From: Hellea sp. | Lineage (GTDB): Bacteria; Pseudomonadota; Alphaproteobacteria; Caulobacterales; Maricaulaceae | Reading direction: 5' to 3' | Assembly: GCA_018645985.1 (NCBI GenBank) | Contig: JABGVR010000061.1 | Coordinates: 1 to 32,119 of the forward strand | Length of the DNA: 32,119 bases | Part shown: one piece after another, positions 9,811-19,690 of the stretch | How positions within the stretch are numbered: position 1 is the stretch's first letter | Layout: every line of letters begins with the position of its first letter | Notes under the pieces: generated by a model | What the model was told of the DNA's origin: nothing | What the model saw: the letters and a program-made list of their open reading frames with translations, nothing else | The model's database searches: none | Made by a program: the position numbers and the translations under genes

Positions 9811-9827
9811 AGAAAAAGGTAAAAATA

Positions 9828-12011
9828 ATGACTATCCTAACACATACTAAAACTTTTCGTGAATTACTTCTTGGGGTAAGTTTATCAGTACTATCCAGTT
9901 CAATAGCAGTCGCCCAATCTTACTCAGGATCCAGCGAGAACAAAAATGTTGAAGAAATTGTCGTAACCGGAAAATACTTGTACTTAGATCAAGTTAATGC
10001 CCTTAAAAGTCCAACGCCAATCATTGACGTCCCACAATCGCTTTCCATTGTAACGGCTGATCAAATCACAAATCAAGGATTTGATAGTGTCGGCGACATC
10101 ATCAATTATATTCCAGGCGTCACCAACTCCCAGGGCGAGGGTCATCGTGATTCAGTCGTTTTCCGAGGTGTTCGTTCAACATCTGACTTCTTCGCCGATG
10201 GCACACGCGATGATGTTCAATATTATCGCAGTCTTTACAATATCGACCAAGTTGAAATCCTACGCGGCGCTAATGCGCTCCTATTCGGTCGCGGCGGTAC
10301 AGGCGGTCTCGTTAACCGAGTAACAAAAAAAGGTCAAATTGGTGAAGATTTTACAGGTTACAAGGCAACCATCGATACATTTGGCGCCTTTGGAGTCGAA
10401 CTCGACAGTAACTTCACAGCTAGCGATACCTCAGCATTCCGTATCAATGCCATGTATGAGAGCCTGAATAACCACCGTGATTTCTATGATGGCGACCGGA
10501 TTGCATTTAATCCAACAGCGCGTTTTGAACTAAGCCCATCGTCCACAGTCGATTTGTCTTATGAATATATCGACAATGAACGTTTCATTGACCGCGGTAT
10601 TCCTATTAATGATTTGGCTGGCGGCGACTTCCAGCCCGTTGAAGCTTTTGAGGACATTGTTTTTGGTGACCCAGAACTAAATACAGCTGAAGCTAAAGCT
10701 CACATCTTACGCGCAACATTGACACAAAACTTCTCTGACAACTTGAAGGGTATTTTTAACGCAACTTATAGTGACTTTGATAAACTATATCAAAACTTCT
10801 ATGCACAAGACCTGCGCTCTATAACGACAGACAGGACAAGCGGTATCGTTCGTCTCGACGGTTATGTCGATACAACTCAGCGCAAGAGCTTGAACATCTC
10901 AGGCAACCTTATTGGTGAATATGCTACGGGCCGTATTGAGCACACAATCGTCACAGGCATAGAATATCGCGGCACATCAAACAACAATGATCGTTTCAAT
11001 CCCGAATTCCCATTTGGAGCTGATGGTATCGGCGATGATCGTGAAGATTTTATTATCACGCGTCCTTTAAACTTCTCCGGCGGTTCTGGCGTAGACGCTG
11101 ATGGTAATGTATTTACTGTTGCATTCACAGACCTCAATGATCAAACAGAATCAGATATTAAAGTCTTCTCTGCTTTCATCCAAGACGAAATAGCGATTTC
11201 CGATAACTTTGATATTATTCTGGGCGGACGATTTGATAGCTTTGATATGTCAACAGATGATATTGGACGCAATACTTATGGCTTATCGCGTACGGATAAA
11301 AAGTTTTCCCCGCGTGCGGGTCTGGTTTTTAAGCCTCAAGAAAATATCTCTGTTTACGGAAGCTATAGCCAAAGCTTCCTGCCTCGTACAGGAGAACAAT
11401 TCGCAGGCCTAAGAAGATCTTCCCCTGGAAGTGTTCAAAGCGACATTCTCTCACCTGACGAATTTGAAAACCTTGAGGCGGGTCTTAAGTGGGACTTAAT
11501 AGACGGCCTCAGCTTTACAGCGGCAGTTTTCAAAAATGAGTCAACGCGTGCAACACGTGCAGATGCAAATGCAGACGAAACAGAAGTACAAGGATTGTCA
11601 GTTGATGGCTTTGAGCTTCAACTCGAAGGTGAAGTCACAGACCGCCTGTACGTTCGGGCAGGTTATTCCAATCTGACCGGCGAAACATCTGATGGCGGAG
11701 TAACACCGCGTGAATTACCCAAGAATACCTTCTCAATCTGGAGCAATTATAGAGTCACAGACCAATTTAGCTTTGGCCTAGGGGCCACTCATCAGGGCGA
11801 GGCTTTGACGGGTAATGGAAGTGCAACCTTCCTTCCCTCTTTTACCCGTTTTGACGCTGCAGCTTATTATGATGTGAATGATACTGTTCGTGTTCAAATC
11901 AATGTTGAAAACCTCACAGATACGCTATACTTCCCATCATCGCACAGCACACATCAGGCAACAGTTGGTGCACCGCTCAACGCACGCTTCACTGTCTCAG
12001 GACGCTTTTAA
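9828..12011 (+). CDS. TonB-dependent siderophore receptor (catecholate/Fiu-like)
   Basis: Signal peptide ...SSSIAVAQ, TonB box EEIVVTGKY, plug motif QVEILRGANALLFGRGGTGGLVNRVTKK, C-terminal VNVENLTDTLY-like motif and GAPLNARFTVSGRF. Start taken at 9828; the ORF-track extension (9756) covers the Fur-like boxes. Confidence 0.94.
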   Translation: MTILTHTKTFRELLLGVSLSVLSSSIAVAQSYSGSSENKNVEEIVVTGKYLYLDQVNALKSPTPIIDVPQSLSIVTADQITNQGFDSVGDIINYIPGVTNSQGEGHRDSVVFRGVRSTSDFFADGTRDDVQYYRSLYNIDQVEILRGANALLFGRGGTGGLVNRVTKKGQIGEDFTGYKATIDTFGAFGVELDSNFTASDTSAFRINAMYESLNNHRDFYDGDRIAFNPTARFELSPSSTVDLSYEYIDNERFIDRGIPINDLAGGDFQPVEAFEDIVFGDPELNTAEAKAHILRATLTQNFSDNLKGIFNATYSDFDKLYQNFYAQDLRSITTDRTSGIVRLDGYVDTTQRKSLNISGNLIGEYATGRIEHTIVTGIEYRGTSNNNDRFNPEFPFGADGIGDDREDFIITRPLNFSGGSGVDADGNVFTVAFTDLNDQTESDIKVFSAFIQDEIAISDNFDIILGGRFDSFDMSTDDIGRNTYGLSRTDKKFSPRAGLVFKPQENISVYGSYSQSFLPRTGEQFAGLRRSSPGSVQSDILSPDEFENLEAGLKWDLIDGLSFTAAVFKNESTRATRADANADETEVQGLSVDGFELQLEGEVTDRLYVRAGYSNLTGETSDGGVTPRELPKNTFSIWSNYRVTDQFSFGLGATHQGEALTGNGSATFLPSFTRFDAAAYYDVNDTVRVQINVENLTDTLYFPSSHSTHQATVGAPLNARFTVSGRF

Positions 12012-12053
12012 GAAGGATTTAGTATCTATGCAATTTTAGATGCTAAATAAAAT

Positions 12054-12080
12054 AAAAATCAGGCACTTGATTTTTTATTT
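12054..12080 (+). terminator. AT-rich hairpin, possible terminator of the receptor gene
   Basis: AAAAATCA-GGCACT-TGATTTTT stem followed by TATTTATTT. Confidence 0.5.
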
Positions 12081-12094
12081 ATTTAACGCGATAT

Positions 12095-12120
12095 AGCGCG
12101 CCTCAGTGGCGCGCTTTTTT
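12095..12120 (+). terminator. Rho-independent terminator between receptor gene and DUF6481-like gene
   Basis: AGCGCGCC-TCAGT-GGCGCGCT followed by TTTTT. Confidence 0.9.
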
Positions 12121-12147
12121 GTGCAGTTATAATAGCAAGGATTTTTC

Positions 12148-12489
12148 ATGAGTTTACCAGGGCAAAATTTTAACGATCGCCTTAAAGAACAGAAGCAAGC
12201 TAAATTAGCGATGCTAAAGCGAGCCAAAGAAAAACAACTAGATCCAGAACAAAAAGAAAAACTTTTGAAAGAAAGAGCTATTCGCAATGAAGAAAGAGCA
12301 AAACGGGAAGCTGAAAAAGAAGCTGCTCGTAAGTTAAAAATAGAAAAATTAGCAATAGAAAAAGCTGAAAAAGACAGAAAAAATAAATTAGCTCAAGAGG
12401 CAGCCCAAAAAGCAAAAGTAGAAATGGAGCGTGCATCAAAGGCTCGTAGAGATGCTAAGTATGCAGCCAGGAAAGCACGCAGACGTTAA
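12148..12489 (+). CDS. Small highly charged protein, DUF6481-like
   Basis: 113 aa, Lys/Glu/Ala-rich helix; MSLPGQNFNDRLKEQKQAKLAMLKRAKEK resembles alphaproteobacterial DUF6481 proteins. Confidence 0.7.
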   Translation: MSLPGQNFNDRLKEQKQAKLAMLKRAKEKQLDPEQKEKLLKERAIRNEERAKREAEKEAARKLKIEKLAIEKAEKDRKNKLAQEAAQKAKVEMERASKARRDAKYAARKARRR

Positions 12490-13247
12490 ATCTTCCAACC
12501 CCAATATAAAGTTGCAATACCTCCAGAAAAATCTCTGTAGGAAACGTTTGAAAACCCAGATTCTACAATCATATTGGAAAATTCATTTTGTTTTGGAAAC
12601 TTACGTATGGACTCAACTAAGTATTGATAACTGTCAGCATCACCCGCAAGAAAGTTACCAATTTTTGGTATAAAGTTGAATGAATAAGAATCATATATCT
12701 TGCGTAGATTTTTATCTTTAGGTGTTGAAAACTCAAGCACAAACATTCGTCCGCCTGGTTTCAAAACTCTAAAAAATTGCTTCAGAGCAGCCTGCCTGTC
12801 AGTAACATTTCTTATACCAAAAGCAATTGAGAGAGCGTCAGCATAGTTGTCGGAAAATGGAAGTTTTTGTGCGTCTCCGCAAACACGTGAAAGATTATCT
12901 TTATCTTTTATTTGATCAATGCCGGCTAACAACATTTGATCATTTATATCACATATATGTGCTGTTGCAGAGCTTCCGCCACGACGAACCCTAACCGCCT
13001 CAGCACGCTTTAAGAACCTTCGTGCTAAATCACCTGTACCACCTGCAACATCAATCAGTATCTCACCTGGCTGAGGGTTTATTTTTGTAATAGTTAGGTT
13101 TTTCCACAAGCGATGGACGCCAAATGACATTGCATCATTCATTAAATCATATTTTCCTGCAACGGAATTAAAAACGTTTTTTACTCGTTCTTTCTTTTCT
13201 TCAACAGGTATCTCTTGATAACCAAAATCGATTGTATTTTTTTTCAT
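12486..13247 (-). CDS. ubiE: Ubiquinone/menaquinone biosynthesis C-methyltransferase UbiE
   Basis: 253 aa; VFNSVAGKYDLMNDAMSFGVHRLWK, DVAGGTGDLARR, LPFSDNYADALSIAFGIRNVTD, LEFSTPKD. Confidence 0.96.
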   Translation of the reverse strand: MKKNTIDFGYQEIPVEEKKERVKNVFNSVAGKYDLMNDAMSFGVHRLWKNLTITKINPQPGEILIDVAGGTGDLARRFLKRAEAVRVRRGGSSATAHICDINDQMLLAGIDQIKDKDNLSRVCGDAQKLPFSDNYADALSIAFGIRNVTDRQAALKQFFRVLKPGGRMFVLEFSTPKDKNLRKIYDSYSFNFIPKIGNFLAGDADSYQYLVESIRKFPKQNEFSNMIVESGFSNVSYRDFSGGIATLYWGWKI

Positions 13248-13368
13248 ATTTCACGAATGCCTTCATTTCGAAACTTTATCTAGACGACACACTAACGCAC
13301 CGCAATAAGATACCCACAAATACCTGGTGAAGCCCTTGCTATCTTCTCAAAAATTGCGAAAATTAAAA

Positions 13369-14097
13369 ATGTTTAAAAATAAAAATATTGATTCGTTATT
13401 GTTTACGGCATTTGTATGCTTTCTCTCGCTCATCGTTACAGGATGTAGCGATAATAAGGTTTCAAAATCATCACAAGATTCCCAAGAAAATTCAGATACC
13501 TCTGCATATTTAATAAAAAATGACCACATTACCGGTTCTAAAGATGCACCTATAACTATTGTTGAATATGCTTCAGTAGCTTGTGGTGCATGTGCTAACT
13601 GGCACAATCAAATTTATCCCGAGCTGAAAAGTAAATACGTGGACACAGGTAAGGTAAGATATGTTTTTCGGGAATTTATCACGGGAGTTCCAGAATATGC
13701 AGATGCTGGATTTATGATAGCACTTTGTGCACCAGATGAAAATTACTTCAAGAACATTGCCTTGCAATTTAAGCGACAGCAACAAATATTTAAGATGGGT
13801 TCAGAAGGTAAAGCACGTGAAGCGTACATTGGAATCGCAAAGTCTGCGGGGTTATCGGAAGATAAATTTGTAGAATGCATGCAGAATCAAGAACTTAGAT
13901 CTGAATATCGCGAAAAAATGCAATCAGGAAAAGATATGGGAATTAACGCTACTCCTACATTTATAATAAACGGTAAGCAAGAAAAGGTTTTTACCCTAGA
14001 TTCCATTGAAGAAGTAATCTTACCTCTAATAAATGCAACAAAGATTGAAGAAAAAAATACCACAGATATAACTTCAACAGAGGTAGTTAGTGGTTAA
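13369..14097 (+). CDS. DsbA-family thiol-disulfide oxidoreductase, predicted lipoprotein
   Basis: Lipobox-like LIVTGC; VEYASVACGACANWH (CGAC active site); GINATPTFIINGK (cis-Pro). Start at 13369 gives a clean signal peptide; the ORF track starts at 13327 (GTG). Confidence 0.88.
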   Translation: MFKNKNIDSLLFTAFVCFLSLIVTGCSDNKVSKSSQDSQENSDTSAYLIKNDHITGSKDAPITIVEYASVACGACANWHNQIYPELKSKYVDTGKVRYVFREFITGVPEYADAGFMIALCAPDENYFKNIALQFKRQQQIFKMGSEGKAREAYIGIAKSAGLSEDKFVECMQNQELRSEYREKMQSGKDMGINATPTFIINGKQEKVFTLDSIEEVILPLINATKIEEKNTTDITSTEVVSG

Positions 14098-14102
14098 TTC
14101 TG

Positions 14103-17100
14103 ATGGGCTCCCTAGTATTTAATCAAATTAAGTTAACAGGTTTCAAGTCATTTGTTGAACCAACTGATTTCATTATAAAGCCTGGCTTAACAGGAATTGT
14201 CGGCCCCAACGGTTGTGGAAAATCTAACTTACTGGAAGCAATAAGATGGGTTATGGGAGCTAACTCCGCAAAAGCCATGCGGGGTGCCGCGATGGAAGAT
14301 GTTATTTTTTCAGGTACCAAACAAAGGCCTGGCCGTAATCAAGCATATGTGACCCTTACAATTGATAACAGCTCGCGGATTGCACCCTCGATTTTTAATG
14401 ACAATGATACACTTGAGATTACAAGAACAATCACAAAAGGAAAAGGCTCTGCCTACAAAGTTAATAATCGAACAGTAAGGGCCAAAGATGTACAGCTCTT
14501 ATTTGCTGACGCTAGCACAGGGGCCAATTCCCCAGCATTAGTAAGACAAGGACAAATTAATGAGTTAATCTCGGCAAAGCCATCTAATAGGCGCCGTATT
14601 TTAGAAGAGGCTGCTGGTATATCAGGGCTTTATTCACGAAGGCATGAGGCTGAGCTTAGGCTTAAAGCTGCAGAAACTAATTTATCAAGGCTTGACGTAA
14701 TATTGGGACAAATTGAAAGTCAACTTTTATCTTTAAGGCGGCAGTCAAGACAGGCAGCCAGGTATAAACGACTTGCAGGGGAAATACATGAATACAAAGC
14801 CCTATTGTGGCTTATTAGATGGTCGGCAGCTCTTGAGGGGCAAGAAAATTCCACAGATACAGTAAAAAAGTGTGAAGAATTAGTTTCTGATACAACATTA
14901 AAAGCCGTAAACATCCAGAACATGGCAGAAAAACTTCGTATCGCACTCGAGCCCAAGCGAGAGGAACAAATAATAGCCGCAGCAGTTTTGGGAAGACTGA
15001 ATGCCTCAAAAGAAGCTCTAGAGAATGAGGAGTATGCCGCTAAAACAGAACTACGCAAACTTGAAACACAAAAGGAACAACTAAAAACAGATCTTAATCG
15101 AGAAAAAGGCATTGTAGAGGATGCATCGATTGCAAAGGCAAGACTTGATAGTGAGTTTGAAAAATTAAACTCGGCTGAAGATATAAGTTTAGCATTAGAA
15201 CAAGCAGCCCAAAATGCAGAATCAGCGATATCAAAAAGATCAATGTTAGAGAACGAGTTTAATGAATATACTCGGAAAATAGCAGATCAAATTGCAAGAA
15301 ATGAATTAATTAATAAAGAAAAACTACAAATAGAGGATCGCCTAAAAAAACTTCAAGAAGAAGACGAAGTAATTACAATGAAATTAGATGATATTGTAAT
15401 AGATGAAAATTCTAGTGAAAATATTTTTTCAGCTAAAGCAAAACAAGCACTCATTGATCTCGAAATTGCGAGGGAACATGAATTAAGCAACACGGAAAAA
15501 AAGCAGAACATAGAATATAAGTGTAATAATGCTCGGGATATATTACAAAAATCTCAAAATACCCTATCTGCTCTTGTTGCAGAAAGATCAGCTCTAAAAA
15601 AGGTTATCACACGAGAGTACGATTCAAATTGGACTCCCGCCTTGTCAATGCTTGAAGTAAAAAAGGGTTTTGAGTTAGCAATTGCCGCATCGATGGGAGA
15701 AGATTTAGATGCAGCAATTGATAAAGAAGCAAAGCTACGGTGGTCTGGCGCGCCTACACCGTCTCAACCTTTGCCGCCCGGTGTAAAATCAATAGCTGAA
15801 TTTGTTAAGGCACCCCATGAACTGGATGCTAGAATGTCTCAGATAGGCGTGGTCGATTTCGAACAAATAGTTTTACTAGCCGGTAGTCTAAAGCCTGGGC
15901 AATGCTTGGTTACAGTAGAAGGGCATGTGGCTCGTTGGGATGGATTTGAAATAACTGCAGGAACAGAAACCTCCGCGGCAATTAAACTTAGACAACAAGC
16001 AAGAATAAATGAAATAATAGAAGAAATTACCATAACTGAAACAGAAGTTAATAAACACCAATCTAATTTTGAAAAACTAAAAAATGACTTATTACTAGCC
16101 TCTGATAAGGCTAGGTCAGCGAAAAAAGTTCTTCCTGAACTGGAAAAACATGAAAGAGCTGCTCAATTAGCTAAAGTAATGTATGAATCAGACTTAACCG
16201 CACAGCTCATAAAAAAGCAATCTCTCGCTGAACGCAAAGATCAAGTTAATAATGAAATATCAAAATTGAATACTCAATATGAACCATTGGTAAAAATTCA
16301 TACAAATTTGTCAAAAGTTGAAGAACTCTTAAAAATACAGAATGGTGTATCCGTAGAACTTAATAGTGCAAGATCTATTGCAGATGAAAAAAGTGGACTT
16401 TATCAGGGCTTAAAAAATGAATTAGATGCTAGATCTTTAAGGCTTAAATCTGTTGTAGAGGAGAGATCAAATTGGAAAATTCGTTCTGAAACAGCAGCCA
16501 CCCGGGTAATTACACTAGAGGAAAGGCAAAACGCAGTTGAGCTCATTCTCAGTAGAACATTAAATAATCCAGACGAATTTAATGATAGAAGAAATAAGCT
16601 TTTTAAAGAATTGGAAAAAGCTGAGAAAAGACGTTCTGATTCAGCCGACTCGCTCGCAAAGGCCGAAGAAGAGTTTCAAGAAGCTGATAGAGCAGCTAGA
16701 TCTTTAGAAGTTAAGGCGAGTGAAGCTCGTGAGGCAAGAGCATCTGCACTAGCCCATGAGATGGCTGCTAAGGAAAAAGTAACAGAAACTCGAGCTCGTA
16801 TTAACGAAGCCCTTCAATGCACCCCAGAAGATCTACCGACTCACCTCATAAACTTAAAACCAGAAAGTTCTCTATCTGAATTTGATATTGAACGTAAAAT
16901 AGATAGACTTTCAAACGAGCGTGAAAAAATGGGCGGTGTTAATTTACGTGCTGATGAGGAGGCCAATGAGCAAAAAGATAAATTTGATGAATTAAGTAAA
17001 GAACGTCTGGACTTACAGTCAGCGATAAATCGTCTAAGAGAAGGTATTAACGAATTAAATGCAGAAGGCAGGCAACGGCTTCTCAAAGCATTTGATATTG

Positions 17101-17555
17101 TAAATGAACATTTCAGTAGGTTATTTAAAACTCTTTTTGGTGGCGGGGAAGCTTCACTAGCACTCACAGAATCCGATGACCCGTTAGAAGCTGGACTTGA
17201 AGTTATGGTAAGTCCGCCCGGAAAAAAACTGGGTTCCATGTCACTAATGTCTGGTGGAGAGCAAGCCTTAACAGCTACTGCACTAATTTTTGCAGTTTTT
17301 TTATCAAATCCAGCTCCAATTTGCGTATTAGACGAAGTTGATGCCCCATTGGATGATGCTAATGTTTCAAGATACTGCAATCTTCTTGACGCAATGACAA
17401 AACAAACAAAAACTAAATTTATAGCAATAACGCACAATGCCGTTACAATGAGCCGTATGGATAGGCTTTTTGGGGTTACTATGGCAGAGCAGGGGGTATC
17501 TCAACTTTTATCAATGGAACTGCGAGATGCAAAAAAGCTAGTCGAAGAAGAATAA
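14103..17555 (+). CDS. smc: Chromosome segregation SMC ATPase
   Basis: 1150 aa; GPNGCGKSNLLEAIRWVMGA, LMSGGEQALTATALIFAVF, PICVLDEVDAPLDDANV, long coiled coils and central hinge. Confidence 0.97.
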   Translation: MGSLVFNQIKLTGFKSFVEPTDFIIKPGLTGIVGPNGCGKSNLLEAIRWVMGANSAKAMRGAAMEDVIFSGTKQRPGRNQAYVTLTIDNSSRIAPSIFNDNDTLEITRTITKGKGSAYKVNNRTVRAKDVQLLFADASTGANSPALVRQGQINELISAKPSNRRRILEEAAGISGLYSRRHEAELRLKAAETNLSRLDVILGQIESQLLSLRRQSRQAARYKRLAGEIHEYKALLWLIRWSAALEGQENSTDTVKKCEELVSDTTLKAVNIQNMAEKLRIALEPKREEQIIAAAVLGRLNASKEALENEEYAAKTELRKLETQKEQLKTDLNREKGIVEDASIAKARLDSEFEKLNSAEDISLALEQAAQNAESAISKRSMLENEFNEYTRKIADQIARNELINKEKLQIEDRLKKLQEEDEVITMKLDDIVIDENSSENIFSAKAKQALIDLEIAREHELSNTEKKQNIEYKCNNARDILQKSQNTLSALVAERSALKKVITREYDSNWTPALSMLEVKKGFELAIAASMGEDLDAAIDKEAKLRWSGAPTPSQPLPPGVKSIAEFVKAPHELDARMSQIGVVDFEQIVLLAGSLKPGQCLVTVEGHVARWDGFEITAGTETSAAIKLRQQARINEIIEEITITETEVNKHQSNFEKLKNDLLLASDKARSAKKVLPELEKHERAAQLAKVMYESDLTAQLIKKQSLAERKDQVNNEISKLNTQYEPLVKIHTNLSKVEELLKIQNGVSVELNSARSIADEKSGLYQGLKNELDARSLRLKSVVEERSNWKIRSETAATRVITLEERQNAVELILSRTLNNPDEFNDRRNKLFKELEKAEKRRSDSADSLAKAEEEFQEADRAARSLEVKASEAREARASALAHEMAAKEKVTETRARINEALQCTPEDLPTHLINLKPESSLSEFDIERKIDRLSNEREKMGGVNLRADEEANEQKDKFDELSKERLDLQSAINRLREGINELNAEGRQRLLKAFDIVNEHFSRLFKTLFGGGEASLALTESDDPLEAGLEVMVSPPGKKLGSMSLMSGGEQALTATALIFAVFLSNPAPICVLDEVDAPLDDANVSRYCNLLDAMTKQTKTKFIAITHNAVTMSRMDRLFGVTMAEQGVSQLLSMELRDAKKLVEEE

Positions 17556-17633
17556 TTCTGTACAGATTGTCGCACTTGCAATAATTAAGATTATTTATAA
17601 TTAAATCAGTTACTTAAGCTAAGGATATCACTG

Positions 17634-17662
17634 TTGACTTATACTTGTTCAGTGGGTAGGTT
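17634..17662 (+). promoter_or_regulatory. Candidate sigma70-type promoter for the F0 operon
   Basis: TTGACT-17 nt-TAGGTT upstream of atpI; -10 match is weak. Confidence 0.4.
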
Positions 17663-17717
17663 CCGCCCGCTTCAGTGGGGTTTAATTTAGATTCTGTTGA
17701 AGTTCGAGTAAGTAATC

Positions 17718-18029
17718 ATGACTAAGAAAAACGGAATACCTCAAGAAACTAAAGACGATCCACTGAAAGTGTTTAACAGCAAACTCAATGCTTTGAAAGT
17801 GGACAACAAAAAACACGAGGTAGATGATAAAAGTTCTGGTATGGCTGCAGGCTTGAAATATGCAAGCGAATTTTCAGCTGCTGTGTTAGTTGGTGTATTC
17901 TTTGGCTATTTAGCTGACAAATTCATCGGAACTACACCTTGGGGATTGCTAGCGGGTTTGATATTTGGGTTTGGTGCAGGCGTTCTAAATGTCGTACGCG
18001 CTGCTAAAGAAGGAATGGATGGTATTTAA
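17718..18029 (+). CDS. atpI: ATP synthase protein I
   Basis: 103 aa; two TM helices FSAAVLVGVFFGYLADKFIGTTPWGLLAGLIFGFGAGVLNVVRAAKE; first gene of the F0 cluster. Confidence 0.9.
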   Translation: MTKKNGIPQETKDDPLKVFNSKLNALKVDNKKHEVDDKSSGMAAGLKYASEFSAAVLVGVFFGYLADKFIGTTPWGLLAGLIFGFGAGVLNVVRAAKEGMDGI

Positions 18030-18065
18030 TAGCTCTTACCTATTAGAACCAAAGAGGAAAGACAA

Positions 18066-18830
18066 ATGATCGCTGCAGGTCTAGACCCAATTGCTCAGTT
18101 CGAGATCCATAAATTACTGGAACTCAGTATCGGAAAATACGATATTAGCTTTACCAACTCATCCTTAATGATGGTAGTAGCAGTACTATCGATATCGCTT
18201 TGGCTTTTGTTATCAAGTAAAAAATCTCTGGTTCCTGGAAGAGCACAGTCGATTGCAGAAATCTCTTATGAGTTCGTAGCAGACATGGTAAAATCTGCTG
18301 CTGGAAAAGAAGGTTTGAAGTTCTTTCCATTCGTTTTTACTCTATTTATATTCATACTTTTCGCAAACCTATTAGGAATGATCCCATTTTTCTTCACAAC
18401 CACAAGCCATATAATAGTTACATTTACACTTGCAATGATGGTTATGAGCTTGGTAATTGGATACGGTGTTTTTAAGAATGGCTTTAGGTTTCTAAAATTA
18501 TTTTGGCCTTCCGGTATTCCTATGGCAATATTACCTTTTGTATCGATTTTAGAAATAATATCATTTGTTTCTAGGCCAATTAGTTTGTCCGTTCGGTTAT
18601 GGGCAAACATGTTCGCTGGACATATCTTATTGAAACTTTTCGCTGGATTTTCTATCATGATGATCACAGGCTTAGGTTTTTTTCCAGGGGCATTAGGGGC
18701 AATAATTCCATACGCGATGACCTTGGCTCTCACACCACTAGAATTTCTGGTTGCATTTGTGCAAGCATACGTTTTCGCCCTGCTTACATGCGTTTATTTA
18801 TCTGACGCACTGCATCCAGGACATCATTAA
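18066..18830 (+). CDS. atpB: F0 ATP synthase subunit a
   Basis: 254 aa; SVRLWANMFAGHILLKLFAGF and C-terminal LEFLVAFVQAYVFALLTCVYLSDALH. Confidence 0.98.
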   Translation: MIAAGLDPIAQFEIHKLLELSIGKYDISFTNSSLMMVVAVLSISLWLLLSSKKSLVPGRAQSIAEISYEFVADMVKSAAGKEGLKFFPFVFTLFIFILFANLLGMIPFFFTTTSHIIVTFTLAMMVMSLVIGYGVFKNGFRFLKLFWPSGIPMAILPFVSILEIISFVSRPISLSVRLWANMFAGHILLKLFAGFSIMMITGLGFFPGALGAIIPYAMTLALTPLEFLVAFVQAYVFALLTCVYLSDALHPGHH

Positions 18831-18863
18831 CTGCAATTTAACGCTTTTCTATAGGAGATTATC

Positions 18864-19091
18864 ATGGAAGCAGAAGCAGCAAAATACATCGGCGCAGGCC
18901 TTGCTTGTTTGGGTATGGCTGGTGCCGGTATCGGAGTCGGAAACCTTTTTGGCCAGTACTTGTCAGGTGCATTAAGAAACCCGTCAGCAGCTCCAGGTCA
19001 ATTTTCAAATCTTATTTTTGGATTTGCTGTTACTGAAGCTCTTGGGATATTCTCATTCGCAGTTGCACTCATATTGATGTTTGTACTCTAA
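18864..19091 (+). CDS. atpE: F0 ATP synthase subunit c
   Basis: 75 aa; [53 protein letters not shown]. Confidence 0.98.
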   Translation: MEAEAAKYIGAGLACLGMAGAGIGVGNLFGQYLSGALRNPSAAPGQFSNLIFGFAVTEALGIFSFAVALILMFVL

Positions 19092-19118
19092 TAAAACTAA
19101 ACCAACAAAGGCGTCGCT

Positions 19119-19685
19119 ATGCTTAATGCGATAACATTGATTGGGTTATACCTTGCTCCCACCGGGTCAAAAAACGTTCCTGGTGGAGAGCATATTGAGG
19201 AAACACCATTTCCTCCATTTGACCCTACTTACTTCCCTAGTCAAATATTTTGGCTTTTGGTAAGCTTTTTTATCTTATACTTTTTGTTGTCAAAAATATT
19301 TTTACCTAAGCTATCTTGGGCAATAGAGGAAAGATCGGCAAAAATTTCAGACGACATAGAAAACGCTGAGCGGATGCAGAGACTAGCTCAAGATGCTGAA
19401 ACTTCATATACAGAGAGTCTGGCGCTAGCCAGAACCAAGTCTAACAGAGTAGCTGAAACAACTCGACAAGCAGTTGACGCCGAACTAAAACTTGAAATGG
19501 ATGCGGAAAATAAAAAAGCTAGTATTAAAGCAAAAGCTGCGGAGGATCATATTAAGTCAATTCGCAATAATGCTATGAAAAATCTAGAAATAGTCGCTTC
19601 TGATGTTGCTCAAACCGCCGTCGAGTCACTCACTGGTAGTAAAGTAAAGATAGCAGAAGTTAAAAAAGCGATTAAGGAAGGCTAA
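19119..19685 (+). CDS. atpF': F0 ATP synthase subunit b'
   Basis: 188 aa; FPPFDPTYFPSQIFWLLVSFFILYFLLSKIFLPKL; first of two tandem b-type subunits. Confidence 0.93.
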   Translation: MLNAITLIGLYLAPTGSKNVPGGEHIEETPFPPFDPTYFPSQIFWLLVSFFILYFLLSKIFLPKLSWAIEERSAKISDDIENAERMQRLAQDAETSYTESLALARTKSNRVAETTRQAVDAELKLEMDAENKKASIKAKAAEDHIKSIRNNAMKNLEIVASDVAQTAVESLTGSKVKIAEVKKAIKEG

Positions 19686-19690
19686 AAGTT

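Noticed and set aside
9756-9827. N-terminal extension MRIILNCIRKLLTMRIILKKKVKI of the TonB receptor
   Set aside because: Repeated MRIIL is explained by two Fur-like palindromes; signal peptide starts after Met at 9828.
12431-12673. 80-aa plus-strand ORF across the DUF6481/ubiE junction
   Set aside because: Overlaps two better-supported genes in other frames.
16841-17437. 198-aa minus-strand ORF inside smc
   Set aside because: Antisense to the conserved SMC C-terminal ATPase region; Ser-rich shadow ORF.
14103-17555. Possible novel coiled-coil ATPase
   Set aside because: All SMC signatures and a hinge region are present; length and context are ordinary for alphaproteobacterial SMC.
18266-18733. 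155-aa minus-strand ORF inside atpB
   Set aside because: Antisense to conserved subunit a; no independent support.
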